DNA of 64,000 bases from Glaciecola sp965660815. GTDB taxonomy: Bacteria > Pseudomonadota > Gammaproteobacteria > Enterobacterales > Alteromonadaceae. Position numbers and translations under genes: made by a program. How positions within the stretch are numbered: position 1 is the stretch's first letter; the number at the start of each line of letters is the position of its first letter. Under the pieces are notes generated by a model. It saw only the letters and a program-made list of their open reading frames with translations. It did no database searches and was not told where the DNA came from. Shown in pieces: positions 53,166 to 62,711 of this stretch. The stretch spans positions 1 to 64,000 of the forward strand of contig CBFIBG010000009.1 of assembly GCA_965660815.1 (NCBI GenBank), given 5' to 3'.

Positions 53166-53786
53166 ATGAAAAGAACATCTTTCTTAGATCTTAACACAAT
53201 GCGCAAGCGAACTCGTTCGTTTGTTTTAGCGCCTTTATCACTCGCGGTAATGGTAGGTTGCTCTTCTGATACTACTGAAACAGTGAAATTTGTTGAATCA
53301 GTTGAAGATTGCACCTCAAGCACTGAATTGACATTTGATGAATGCGAAGCCGCGTACGAACAAGCGCGGTTAGATGCCCAAGCAACAGCGCCAAGGTATC
53401 GTTATGAAAGAGATTGTGAAAACGAATTTGGCACCTGCGAACAGCGAGGCGGTTTTTTCATACCATTCATGGCCGGTTATATTGTCTCTGAAGTTATTGA
53501 TGAGGTAGGCGATGCTTATGAACGTAAGCACAGATATAAGCACTCATATCCAACCTATTTATATCGAGGCGGTGGTCAATTTAGAAATAAATACATGACT
53601 ACCGACGGAATGGTCATTGGTAGCCCTGGAAAAAACTCTTACCGAGTTAATAGAGACGTATTAAAACCCAAGCCTAAAGTAACGCGAACCATATCGCGAG
53701 GCGGTTTTGGATCTGCAGCCTCCGCTAAAAGTAATTGGGGTAGCGCAAAAAGTAAAAGCTTTGGATCCAAGGGGTGGGGTGGCTAG
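53166..53786 (+). CDS. yjfM: DUF1190 lipoprotein YjfM
   Basis: A 206-residue protein with a long basic leader then a lipobox-like MVGC (FVLAPLSLAVMVGCSSDT). The DUF1190 core includes FVESVEDCTSSTELTFDECE, AYEQARLDAQATAPRY and FIPFMAGYIVSEVI. The C-terminus is Gly/Ser/Lys-rich. An outer-membrane lipoprotein is likely. Its TAG directly touches the GTG of yjfC. Confidence 0.83.
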   Translation: MKRTSFLDLNTMRKRTRSFVLAPLSLAVMVGCSSDTTETVKFVESVEDCTSSTELTFDECEAAYEQARLDAQATAPRYRYERDCENEFGTCEQRGGFFIPFMAGYIVSEVIDEVGDAYERKHRYKHSYPTYLYRGGGQFRNKYMTTDGMVIGSPGKNSYRVNRDVLKPKPKVTRTISRGGFGSAASAKSNWGSAKSKSFGSKGWGG

Positions 53787-54971
53787 GTGCTTCGCATTGA
53801 ATGTGCTGAGCGTCCTTACTGGGAGGCGATGGCCGAAGAGTTTGGATTCAAGTTTCATACTATGTATGGTGAGCGATACTGGGATGAAAGCGCATATTAT
53901 CAGTTTACCCTCAAGCAAATCGAACAAGATTTAGAAACGCCTACCGAAGAAATTCATCAGATGTGCCTTAGAGCAGTTGACGCAGTGCTTGCTAGCGACG
54001 AGTTGCTTTCTAAGTTCGCCATTCCTGAACAATACTGGGAATTTATTAGACAAAGCTGGAAGAACGGCGACCCGTCTTTGTACTCCCGTTTAGATTTTGC
54101 TTATGACGGTAATTCTGTTGCTAAATTATATGAAAATAATGCGGATACCCCGACGTCTATTTATGAAACCGGATTTTGGCAATGGATGTGGTTAGAAAAT
54201 AAGGTAGACAGTAAGTCGATACCCATTAATGCCGATCAGTTTAATTCTGTGCAAGAGAAGTTAGTTAATAGATTTAAAGAGTTGGCGCTTCTCAACCCTG
54301 GTAGGACGTTGCATTTTGCATGTTGCAAAGGCACAGAAGAAGACAGAGGCACTGTTCAATACCTCGAGGACTGTGCAATAGCCGCTGATATAGTAACCAA
54401 GTTTGTATACATTGAAGATATAGGAATTGGTAAAAATGATGAGTTTACCGATTTAGATAATCAAATAATTACTTGGATATTCAAACTCTATCCTTGGGAA
54501 TTCATGTTTGTAGACGACTTTGGGCAATATCTAGGGCGGCAAAATATTCGATGGGTAGAGCCACCATGGAAGGCCATTCTCTCAAACAAAGCTCTCCTGC
54601 CCATGTTATGGAGATTGTATCCGAACCATCCTAACTTATTACCTTCTTACTTTGAGGATGAATTACATTTAGTTCCAGAGGGCATGCAATTAGTAAAAAA
54701 GCCAATCTTTTCTCGTGAAGGCGCCAATGTCACCTTCACCGACTCAAAGGGAAATGAGATCTCTGATGAATTAGATTCTGAAGGTCCATATGGTGAAGAG
54801 GGATTCATTTATCAGCAGCGCTGCGACTTACCAAAATTTAATGACAACTTCACATTAATTGGCAGTTGGCTGATTGACGATCAAGCCGCTGGGATTTCAA
54901 TACGAGAAGACAATCATTTGGTGACTCAGGACATGAGTCGTTACCTACCACACATAATTACTTCTGCGTAG
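53787..54971 (+). CDS. yjfC: Glutathionylspermidine-synthase-like ATP-grasp protein YjfC
   Basis: A 394-residue protein with a GTG start touching the yjfM stop (TAGGTG). RPYWEAMAEEFGFKFHTM and YWDESAYYQFTLKQIEQ, then SLYSRLDFAYDGNSVAKLYE and ENNADTPTSIYETGFWQW, match the synthetase half of glutathionylspermidine synthase. RREG-type residues (KKPIFSREGANV) and GSWLIDDQAAGISIRED are conserved too. The amidase half of Gsp is absent. It is expected to ligate a peptide-like and an amine substrate; the true substrate is unknown. Confidence 0.88.
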   Translation: MLRIECAERPYWEAMAEEFGFKFHTMYGERYWDESAYYQFTLKQIEQDLETPTEEIHQMCLRAVDAVLASDELLSKFAIPEQYWEFIRQSWKNGDPSLYSRLDFAYDGNSVAKLYENNADTPTSIYETGFWQWMWLENKVDSKSIPINADQFNSVQEKLVNRFKELALLNPGRTLHFACCKGTEEDRGTVQYLEDCAIAADIVTKFVYIEDIGIGKNDEFTDLDNQIITWIFKLYPWEFMFVDDFGQYLGRQNIRWVEPPWKAILSNKALLPMLWRLYPNHPNLLPSYFEDELHLVPEGMQLVKKPIFSREGANVTFTDSKGNEISDELDSEGPYGEEGFIYQQRCDLPKFNDNFTLIGSWLIDDQAAGISIREDNHLVTQDMSRYLPHIITSA

Positions 54972-55112
54972 CTTGTATCACGCAGTCAATACGGCTCCGA
55001 GTAACACTTAATTCCAAGGTACATTCAGTACCAGCTAGCTTTAATCCGAAGTTTGAGTACCCCAATTTGGTTACAATATAATTATCAAAATACGATTTCA
55101 AACCAAACATTC

Positions 55113-55143
55113 AAATAAAAAAGCCCGGCCAAATTGACCGGGC
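55113..55143 (-). terminator. Intrinsic terminator of ilvC
   Basis: On the minus strand an 8-bp stem GCCCGGTC-AATTT-GGCCGGGC (55143-55123, one G-T wobble) is followed directly by TTTTTTATTT. It lies about 48 bp past the ilvC stop. Confidence 0.88.
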
Positions 55144-55190
55144 AAAAGGAGCTTAGTTAAAGCACCTAACGACAGAACTGTCAGAGATTA

Positions 55191-56666
55191 TTAGACGATG
55201 GCTTTCATATCCGTCATATAACCACGTAATTCCTCACCTATCGACTCAACACCATGACTGCGGATTGCTTTGTTGATCGCAACAAGTTTGTTGTTCTCAA
55301 CGCCATTGGATGTTTCGCTTAACCCACCGCCTATGTGCTCAAGAGTAATTTGAGGCATAAGCTTTTCTTGGAGTAGAGGAATAGCCGCATTGGCAAATAA
55401 ATAGTTGCCATATTCAGCTGTATCTGAAATTACCACATTCATCTCGTATAAACGCTTACGGGAGATGGTGTTAGAAATGAGTGGCGTTTCATGTAAGGAT
55501 TCGTAGTACGCTGATTCAGGCAATATTCCTGCTTCAACCATTACATCAAAGGCTACTTCTACACCCGTTTTTATCATTGCAACGAGTAATATGCCTTTAT
55601 CGAAAAATTCTTGGTCGCTTATTTTGCCACTGTATTCGGGTGCATTTTCAAACCCTGATTGACCAGTCTCTTCTCGCCATTTTAATAAGTTAGCGTCTCC
55701 GTTAGCCCAGTCTTGCATCATAGTGCGAGAGAATTCGCCAGATAAAATGTCGTCTTGATGTTTTTCAAATAATGGACGCATGGTTTGCGTTAGTTGTTCG
55801 GATAATTCGTAAGCCACCACTTTTGCTGGATTGGATAACCGATCCATCATGTGAGTCACGCCACCAATTTTTAACGCTTCGGTAATGGCTTCTAATCCAT
55901 ATTGAATTAGAGCTCCGGCATAGGCCGCGTCAACGCCATCTTCCACCATTTTGTCGTATGCTAATATGGCAGCAGCTTGTTGCATACCGCATAAAATTGT
56001 TTGTTCGCCCATTAAATCAGACTTAACTTCCGCCACGAACGAGCTCTCTAAGACACCAGCGCGATCGCCACCTGTAGCACTGGCCAATGCTTTTGCTATC
56101 TCTAGGCCTGTGCCGTCTGGATCATTTTCTGGGTGCACTGCAATGAGTGTCGGTACGCCGAAACCTCTTTTGTATTCTTCTCTTACTTCTGTACCAGGGC
56201 ATTTAGGCGCACACATTACAACCGTAATGTCGCTTCGGATTTGCTGGCCTTCTTCAACAATGTTGAAGCCATGAGAGTATGAAAGAGTTGAGCCATTTTT
56301 CATGAGGGGCATAACAGCTTCAACCACACTGGCATGTTGCTTGTCAGGTGTTAGGTTATAGACCAAATCTGCATTAGGAATGAGCTCTTGGTAAGTTCCA
56401 ACAGTAAAACCATTTTCACTTGCTCTTTTGAATGAGTCACGTTTTTCGTCTATTGCAGCTTGTCTAAGAGCATAGCTTACATTAAGCCCTGAATCACGCA
56501 TGTTTAGGCCTTGATTTAATCCTTGGGCTCCGCACCCAACAATTACTATTGATTTGCCTTTAAGTGCATCGCAACCTTGTTCAAATTCGCTACGTTGCAT
56601 GAAACGGCATCTGCCAAGTTGGTCAAGTTGTTGTCTAAACGGTAAGCTATTAAAGTAATTTGCCAT
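55191..56666 (-). CDS. ilvC: Ketol-acid reductoisomerase, long (class II) form
   Basis: Start ATG 56666 (MANYFNSLPFRQQLDQLGRC), with GGAA 7 nt upstream; 491 residues, the same length as E. coli IlvC. VGCGAQGLNQGLNMRDSG is the NADPH-binding loop, APKCPGTEVREEYKRGFGVP the first catalytic segment, and the knotted C-terminal domain is duplicated as in class II enzymes. It converts acetolactate to dihydroxyvalerate in valine, leucine and isoleucine synthesis. Divergent from ilvY. Confidence 0.97.
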   Translation of the reverse strand: MANYFNSLPFRQQLDQLGRCRFMQRSEFEQGCDALKGKSIVIVGCGAQGLNQGLNMRDSGLNVSYALRQAAIDEKRDSFKRASENGFTVGTYQELIPNADLVYNLTPDKQHASVVEAVMPLMKNGSTLSYSHGFNIVEEGQQIRSDITVVMCAPKCPGTEVREEYKRGFGVPTLIAVHPENDPDGTGLEIAKALASATGGDRAGVLESSFVAEVKSDLMGEQTILCGMQQAAAILAYDKMVEDGVDAAYAGALIQYGLEAITEALKIGGVTHMMDRLSNPAKVVAYELSEQLTQTMRPLFEKHQDDILSGEFSRTMMQDWANGDANLLKWREETGQSGFENAPEYSGKISDQEFFDKGILLVAMIKTGVEVAFDVMVEAGILPESAYYESLHETPLISNTISRKRLYEMNVVISDTAEYGNYLFANAAIPLLQEKLMPQITLEHIGGGLSETSNGVENNKLVAINKAIRSHGVESIGEELRGYMTDMKAIV

Positions 56667-56818
56667 GAATATTCCGAGCATCAAAATGCTTTATCAATAA
56701 ATTGAGTCTGTGACGACTATGGGTTGAAGTATACAGAGGATTAATATTTTATAAATTGAATTATATGAAATTTAATGTTTCAATATGTGAAATGTAAAAC
56801 CCCGTCGGTAAATATTCT

Positions 56819-57739
56819 GTGGACATTCGAACACTTAAACAATTTCAGCACCTTTCCACCACATTGAACTTCTCTAAAACAGCAAGTGCCATGTTCGTCT
56901 CTCCACCTACGCTTACTAGAAGCATCATGAGGCTTGAGGAAGAGTTAGATGTTGAGTTGTTCCTTAGAAATAACCGTAATGTTGAACTGACTCAAGCGGG
57001 CAGAAAATTATTGAGCTTTGCCGATGATGTTCTACAGAAGTATCACGATTTGCAAAGCGATTTAAGCGAGCAAAAAGCTCAGTTGAGCGGAGAGCTATCG
57101 CTTTATTGTTCGGTGACAGCGGCGCAGACTTATCTACCGTCTATCCTTGAGAATATGCGCTCCTTATACCCGTCGGTGCACATTCAGTTAGAAACGGGGG
57201 ACCATGAACAAGCTACTTTGCGACTCAAAGCATTTGAAAGCGCCAATAAGGTAGCGGGCGTTTTGTCGCAGAAAGAGACACTGAATACGAGTATATGTGA
57301 CGTTGCCATTGCCATTCACACTCCAGATTTTCCAGCGGATATTCATTTTCAACCTATTGATGTGGTTCCTCTCACGTTAATTGTGCCCTCAACCCTGGAT
57401 ATTAGTAGTATTGAAGATATAAGTTGGCAAAGTGTCAATGTGATTATGCCTGCAAGGGGCCCGTCGAGACGCATTGTTCACCATTGGTTTGCCGAGCAAA
57501 ATATTCGTCCTAGAATATACGCGCAAGTGTCAGGTAATGAAGCCATAGTAAGCATGGTTTCATTAGGTCTAGGAGTGGGATTTGTACCTAAAATCGTGCT
57601 TGAAAACTCCACGGTAAAACGCAAGGTTCGAAGCCTGCGAGTAAGCAATATCGAAGACTATAGACTTGGTTTATGTTACTTAAAGTCAAGAGCCAAAGAA
57701 CCGCTTATTAAATCGATAAGTGAGCAATCTAATCGATAA
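56819..57739 (+). CDS. ilvY: LysR-family regulator IlvY
   Basis: A 306-residue regulator starting at GTG 56819. The HTH reads MDIRTLKQFQHLSTTLNFSK, ASAMFVSPPTLTRSIMRLEE and LFLRNNRNVELTQAGRKLL. IlvY activates ilvC when its substrates bind. The 152-bp ilvC-ilvY gap holds several GAAA/TTTC half-site dyads (about 56764-56795) that could be its operators. Position next to ilvC confirms identity. Confidence 0.93.
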   Translation: MDIRTLKQFQHLSTTLNFSKTASAMFVSPPTLTRSIMRLEEELDVELFLRNNRNVELTQAGRKLLSFADDVLQKYHDLQSDLSEQKAQLSGELSLYCSVTAAQTYLPSILENMRSLYPSVHIQLETGDHEQATLRLKAFESANKVAGVLSQKETLNTSICDVAIAIHTPDFPADIHFQPIDVVPLTLIVPSTLDISSIEDISWQSVNVIMPARGPSRRIVHHWFAEQNIRPRIYAQVSGNEAIVSMVSLGLGVGFVPKIVLENSTVKRKVRSLRVSNIEDYRLGLCYLKSRAKEPLIKSISEQSNR

Positions 57740-57802
57740 CCTCACTTGCAATGGTGCTAAATAACGAGTCGATTAACCCGGTTTATCCAAGTTGTCGGGG
57801 GT

Positions 57803-59350
57803 TTATATTGAGGTTATTTGTTTCAATAATTTGTCGAAATGGCGATATGATAAGGCCTCGGCCAAATGGTTTTTTTCGATGCCCGGTGATTGTTCAAGGT
57901 CGGCAATGGTCCTTGCGACTTTCAAAGTGCGGTGATAAGCGCGCATAGATAGGCCCAACGTATCTAATGCACTCGATAAAAATGCTTGGTTATCGTCGCT
58001 TAACTGTGTTACTGATATCAACTGTTTATTGCTTAAATGTGTGTTGAGGCAGCCTTGTCTCTGGTGTTGGATACTGTGTGTTTGCACTACAGTTTTCTTT
58101 ATGTCTTGGCTGGTTAGTGGTTCTGGCTCGGAATTGTTAATGGAGTGTTTCTTAGTTTTCTTCAGGGCATCGCTTACATTGACTCTAGGCACATGCACTT
58201 GTAAATCTATTCTGTCGAGAAGGGGCCCTGAAACCTTATTCAAGTACTTTATTATCTGATCTTGACTGCATCTGTTATCGTCAATGTCACCGGAAGGAGA
58301 CGGATTCATAGCGGCTATAAGTTGAAAATCTGCAGGGTAAGTAGCTTTGTGTTTGGCCCGTGATAAGTTTATTTCACCAGTCTCCAGCGGCTCTCTTAGA
58401 ACGTCCAGAGTGTGCCTGCCAAATTCTGGTAATTCATCTAAAAATAAAACGCCCTTGTGGGCAAGCGTAATTTCGCCTGGCATAGGGTACGCGCCACCCC
58501 CTACTATCGCAGCAGCACTGCTAGTATGATGAGGTTGCCTAAATGGTCGTTGCCGCCAATTATTAAGCGAAATTGCCTCTCCTGTAATCGATTTAATGGT
58601 GGCAACCATGAGCGCATCTTGAAGGGTTAAATCCGGTAAAATTGACAATAATCTATTTGCTAACATGCTTTTACCGGTTCCTGCTGGGCCGAATAAGAGC
58701 AGGTTGTGCCCCCCGCTAGCGCAAATTTGTATCGCCCGTTTGGCATGTTGCTGCTCAATAATATCGCTAAGATCGCCATACTGCTTATGAACGTCCATGG
58801 TATCGCCGGAAGTGTCCGCCACAACTTGTTCAAGAAATTTTTTATCAATTAAATGTAAATATACGTCCCATAATGTGTTTGCTGACAATACATGCGCACT
58901 GGACACTAATGCTGCTTCGTTAGCGTTTTGTTGCGGAAGCACTAACATTCGATTGGATTCTGCAGCTGAGAACGCCATAGGCAGAGCTCCTTGGATAGGC
59001 CTTAAATCTCCTGCAAGCGATAACTCCCCGACAAACTCGTATTGTTGTAAACAGCCTGCGCCTAATTCTTCTGACGCGCATATGATCCCAATTGCGATGG
59101 CTAAGTCGAATCTGCCACCACCTTTTGGCAAATCAGCGGGGGCCATATTTACCGTGATACGCTTGCTAGGAAATTCAAAACCCGCGTTGATAAGCGCACT
59201 GCGGACTCTGTCTCTGCTCTCTTTAACAGATGTCTCAGGTAATCCCACTAGTTGAAAACTAGGCAATCCATTACTTAGATGTACTTCAATGGTGACCAAT
59301 GGCGCATCAATTCCCAAATTGGCTCTGGTATATACTACCGACAAACTCAT
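57803..59350 (-). CDS. yifB: YifB/ComM-family AAA+ ATPase
   Basis: ATG 59350 with AAGGA 7 nt upstream; 515 residues. N-terminal Lon-like fold: MSLSVVYTRANLGIDAPLVT, GLPSFQLVGLPETSVKESRD. Mg-chelatase-like AAA core: LLFGPAGTGKSMLANR (Walker A), FLDELPEF (Walker B), AAMNPSPSGD. ComM homologues drive branch migration during natural transformation. Gene order near the ilv genes is as in E. coli. Confidence 0.93.
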   Translation of the reverse strand: MSLSVVYTRANLGIDAPLVTIEVHLSNGLPSFQLVGLPETSVKESRDRVRSALINAGFEFPSKRITVNMAPADLPKGGGRFDLAIAIGIICASEELGAGCLQQYEFVGELSLAGDLRPIQGALPMAFSAAESNRMLVLPQQNANEAALVSSAHVLSANTLWDVYLHLIDKKFLEQVVADTSGDTMDVHKQYGDLSDIIEQQHAKRAIQICASGGHNLLLFGPAGTGKSMLANRLLSILPDLTLQDALMVATIKSITGEAISLNNWRQRPFRQPHHTSSAAAIVGGGAYPMPGEITLAHKGVLFLDELPEFGRHTLDVLREPLETGEINLSRAKHKATYPADFQLIAAMNPSPSGDIDDNRCSQDQIIKYLNKVSGPLLDRIDLQVHVPRVNVSDALKKTKKHSINNSEPEPLTSQDIKKTVVQTHSIQHQRQGCLNTHLSNKQLISVTQLSDDNQAFLSSALDTLGLSMRAYHRTLKVARTIADLEQSPGIEKNHLAEALSYRHFDKLLKQITSI

Positions 59351-59483
59351 CTGCAATTCCTTTTGAACGAAGGTCTAGACAGGTAATATACGCGTTAGAA
59401 CTGCTCTAAAATACTGAACTTCCGGCGAGTTTTTTGTTTAATTACGACGCGGTGTAATTTAACTTGAATATTGTATAAGAAAC

Positions 59484-59576
59484 ATGCACACTAAAAAATG
59501 TGACGACAATTTGAATATTTCGAGCATCATTGCATACGTGTTGGTTAGTCCTTTTTTTATTAAAAATAGACGTTAA
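59484..59576 (+). CDS. Putative ilv leader peptide
   Basis: A 30-codon frame from ATG 59484 to TAA 59576 reads MHTKKCDDNLN, ISSIIAYVLV, SPFFIKNRR. Seven of twelve codons from residue 10 to 21 are Leu, Ile or Val, as expected for an attenuation leader of a branched-chain operon. It ends 19 bp before a pair of mutually exclusive hairpins upstream of ilvE. The ribosome-binding site is weak (AAGAAAC). Confidence 0.6.
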   Translation: MHTKKCDDNLNISSIIAYVLVSPFFIKNRR

Positions 59577-59594
59577 CTAACTGTTATGAGTGGT

Positions 59595-59622
59595 GTTTTT
59601 TACATTGATTATGTACAAAAAC
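59595..59622 (+). promoter_or_regulatory. Putative antiterminator hairpin
   Basis: GTTTTTTACAT (59595-59605) can pair with ATGTA (59611-59615), a bulged C, and AAAAAC (59617-59622) around the loop TGATT. Its 3' arm overlaps the 5' arm of the terminator, so only one can form. This is the layout of a transcription attenuator. Confidence 0.55.
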
Positions 59623-59645
59623 CCTCATCTACGAGGGTTTTTTTG
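59617..59645 (+). terminator. Attenuator terminator upstream of ilvE
   Basis: AAAAACCCTC (59617-59626), loop ATCTAC, then GAGGGTTTTTTT from 59633 form a strong stem followed by a T-run. It lies 41 bp after the leader-peptide stop and 209 bp before ilvE. No other plus-strand gene ends here, so attenuation is the natural reading. Confidence 0.85.
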
Positions 59646-59853
59646 TTTGTGTTAGGGTAATATACGCCCATTACAACTTTCTGTTGAAAGTGTTAAATAA
59701 GACGTTAGCTGAATATGGTTTTTAGTTAAGTGATATAAAATAGTTACGATTAGCGGACCATATGTGAGTTCCGCATATTTGGTCGAAATTGATACGGGTT
59801 AATCAACAACGCACAAACTTGATTAAACCTCTTTAATAATGAAAGGAAAAGTA

Positions 59854-60786
59854 ATGGCGAAACAACCTGCAGAATTTATTTGGTTTAATGGTGAAATAAT
59901 CCCCTGGCAAAACGCAACAGTACATGTAATGGCTCACGCTATCCATTATGGTTCATCTGTATTTGAGGGTATTCGTGCTTACAATACGCCCGACAAAGGG
60001 ACTTGCGTTTTCAGGTTGCAAGAGCACAATCGCAGATTGTTTGACTCTGCAAAAATATATCGAATGACCATCCCTTACACGCAAGAGCAAATTAATCAGG
60101 CTACGATAGACATCATTGCAAAGAACAACCTTAAATCAGCTTATATTAGGCCCATTGCTTATTACGGCGATATAGGCATGGGCTTACAAGTGCCGTTTGG
60201 AACAGAAACCGAAGTGTCTATTGCTGCTTTTGAGTGGGGTGCTTATCTTGGTGAAGAAGCTTTGCGCAATGGTGTAGACGCAGGCGTATCATCTTGGAAC
60301 AGGTTAGCGGCCAATACAGTGCCGACAGGTGCAAAGGCCGGTGGTAACTATTTATCTTCTCAGCTCATATCTATGGAAGCACGTCGACACGGCTATGGTG
60401 AAGGCATTGCTTTAGATATTAATGGCTATTTAAGTGAAGGAGCTGGTGAGAACATCTTTGTTATCCGCGATGGGGTTATTTCAACGTCGCCAAAAACCGC
60501 TGCGATATTACCTGGGATAACTCGAGATACCTGTATCACTTTGCTAAAAGAACTAGGCTATATCGTGAAGGAAGAAAACTTGCCACGAGAAGCATTGTAT
60601 CTCGCAGATGAAATCTTTATGTGTGGAACTGCTGCCGAAGTCACGCCGGTCAAATCGGTAGATGGGATTGATGTAGGAAAAGGCACTCGCGGCGAAATTA
60701 CAGAGAAAGTCCAAGATATGTTTTTCGGTCTATTCAACGGCCAAACAGAAGACAAATGGGGTTGGTTAACCCCAGTGTATAAGTAA
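59854..60786 (+). CDS. ilvE: Branched-chain amino-acid aminotransferase
   Basis: ATG 59854 with AAAGGA upstream; an in-frame ATG 15 nt earlier is less likely. The 310-residue product begins MAKQPAEFIWFNGEIIPW and includes HAIHYGSSVFEGIRAYNT, the PLP-binding region TVPTGAKAGGNYLSSQL and FMCGTAAEVTPVKSVDG (class IV aminotransferase). It transaminates the keto-acid precursors of Val, Leu and Ile. First structural gene after the attenuator, since ilvG and ilvM are absent. Confidence 0.96.
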   Translation: MAKQPAEFIWFNGEIIPWQNATVHVMAHAIHYGSSVFEGIRAYNTPDKGTCVFRLQEHNRRLFDSAKIYRMTIPYTQEQINQATIDIIAKNNLKSAYIRPIAYYGDIGMGLQVPFGTETEVSIAAFEWGAYLGEEALRNGVDAGVSSWNRLAANTVPTGAKAGGNYLSSQLISMEARRHGYGEGIALDINGYLSEGAGENIFVIRDGVISTSPKTAAILPGITRDTCITLLKELGYIVKEENLPREALYLADEIFMCGTAAEVTPVKSVDGIDVGKGTRGEITEKVQDMFFGLFNGQTEDKWGWLTPVYK

Positions 60787-60813
60787 TAAATGCAGTAAGA
60801 GCAGGAGATAACA

Positions 60814-62661
60814 ATGCCAAAATTACGGTCAGCTACCACTACTCACGGGCGCAATATGGCAGGAGCCCGCGCTTTGTGGCGCGCAACAGGTATGAAAGAT
60901 ACCGATTTTGGTAAGCCTATTGTGGCTGTGGCTAATTCATTTACTCAATTTGTGCCAGGCCACGTCCATTTAAAAGACCTTGGACAGTTAGTCGCTCGCA
61001 GTATAGAAGAAGCCGGCGCGGTAGCGAAAGAGTTCAATACCATTGCAGTTGATGATGGCATTGCAATGGGCCACAGCGGTATGCTTTACAGTCTGCCTTC
61101 TCGAGAAATTATTGCTGATGCGGTTGAGTATATGGTGAACGCTCACTGTGCAGATGCGTTAGTGTGTATTTCAAATTGCGATAAGATAACACCAGGCATG
61201 CTTATGGCAGCCATGAGACTTAATATTCCTGTCGTATTTGTATCTGGCGGCCCAATGGAGGCGGGAAAAACCAAGTTGTCTGATAAACTCATTAAGCTCG
61301 ATTTAGTCGATGCAATGGTGGCCGCGGCTGACGAGTCCGTCAGCGATGAAGATTCCGAAAGCATTGAACGTTCTGCCTGCCCAACTTGTGGTTCATGCTC
61401 GGGCATGTTTACTGCGAATTCAATGAACTGTCTTACTGAGGCGTTAGGTTTGTCCTTGCCTGGAAACGGTTCGACTTTAGCGACACATGCCGATCGCGAA
61501 CAGCTTTTCATCCAAGCCGGCAAAGTGATTGTTGATTTATGTAAGCGTTACTATGGTGACGACGATCCTACAACTCTGCCAAGAAATATCGCTAACTTTG
61601 ATGCGTTTGAAAACGCCATGAGTTTGGACATTGCGATGGGAGGGTCGACCAATACCATTTTGCATCTGCTTGCCGCAGCAATCGAAGGTGAAGTTGACTT
61701 TACCATGCAAGACATTGATAGGCTCTCAAGGAAAGTTCCTCACTTATGTAAAGTAGCGCCATCGACTCCTGAATATCATATGGAAGATGTGCATCGCGCC
61801 GGCGGGGTAATGGGTATCTTAAATGAATTAAACAAGGCGAAATTATTACACAGTAATGCGCATCACGTATTGGGCAAGCCCATGCATGACGTAATAGCAG
61901 AGTTTGATGTCACTAACCAACAAAATGTCGACGCTATTGAATTTTACAAGGCTGGTCCTGCTGGGATCAGAACTACCCAAGCCTTTAGTCAAAATTGCAG
62001 ATACCCAAGTGTTGACAACGATCGTGAAAAGGGCTGTATCAGAGATATTGATAATGCATTTAGCCTAGAAGGCGGCTTAGCCGTACTGTTCGGTAATTTA
62101 GCACAGGATGGTTGTATCGTTAAAACTGCAGGGGTAGACGAATCTATTCATGTTTTCAAAGGGCCTGCCAGAGTGTACGAAAGTCAAGACGACGCTGTTT
62201 CCGGTATTCTTAATGATGAAGTGCAAGCTGGAGAGGTGGTGGTTATTCGGTATGAAGGACCCAAAGGTGGGCCTGGTATGCAAGAAATGCTCTATCCCAC
62301 GTCATATTTGAAATCCAAGGGCTTGGGCAAATCTTGTGCGCTTTTAACTGACGGTAGATTTTCTGGAGGCACTTCTGGTCTATCAATCGGACATTGTTCT
62401 CCTGAAGCGGCCAGCGGTGGTGGGTTAGCACTTGTTGAAGACGGCGATATCATCGCGATAGATATCCCCAAGCGCACGTTGAACGTTGAACTAAGTGCTG
62501 ATGCATTGGCGATGCGGAAAAATGCTATAGAACAAAGCGATAAACCCTTTCAACCAGTAAATCGACAACGAGAGGTCTCCACGTCGTTGAGAATTTTTGC
62601 AATGATGGCTACCAGTGCAGACAAAGGCGCGGTTCGAGACCCTAGCAAAATAAAGTACTAA
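60814..62661 (+). CDS. ilvD: Dihydroxy-acid dehydratase
   Basis: A 615-residue iron-sulfur dehydratase of the usual length. SATTTHGRNMAGARALWRAT opens it, SNCDKITPGMLMAAMRLNIP and CPTCGSCSGMFTANSMNCL carry the cluster cysteines, and DGRFSGGTSGLSIGHCSPEA is the conserved C-terminal block. It converts dihydroxy acids to 2-keto acids. GAGCAGGAG precedes the ATG, 27 bp after ilvE. Confidence 0.97.
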   Translation: MPKLRSATTTHGRNMAGARALWRATGMKDTDFGKPIVAVANSFTQFVPGHVHLKDLGQLVARSIEEAGAVAKEFNTIAVDDGIAMGHSGMLYSLPSREIIADAVEYMVNAHCADALVCISNCDKITPGMLMAAMRLNIPVVFVSGGPMEAGKTKLSDKLIKLDLVDAMVAAADESVSDEDSESIERSACPTCGSCSGMFTANSMNCLTEALGLSLPGNGSTLATHADREQLFIQAGKVIVDLCKRYYGDDDPTTLPRNIANFDAFENAMSLDIAMGGSTNTILHLLAAAIEGEVDFTMQDIDRLSRKVPHLCKVAPSTPEYHMEDVHRAGGVMGILNELNKAKLLHSNAHHVLGKPMHDVIAEFDVTNQQNVDAIEFYKAGPAGIRTTQAFSQNCRYPSVDNDREKGCIRDIDNAFSLEGGLAVLFGNLAQDGCIVKTAGVDESIHVFKGPARVYESQDDAVSGILNDEVQAGEVVVIRYEGPKGGPGMQEMLYPTSYLKSKGLGKSCALLTDGRFSGGTSGLSIGHCSPEAASGGGLALVEDGDIIAIDIPKRTLNVELSADALAMRKNAIEQSDKPFQPVNRQREVSTSLRIFAMMATSADKGAVRDPSKIKY

Positions 62662-62711
62662 ATAAATTTAGCCTATTAAGCTGAAATAACCGGATCAAAA
62701 AGTCAGACATT

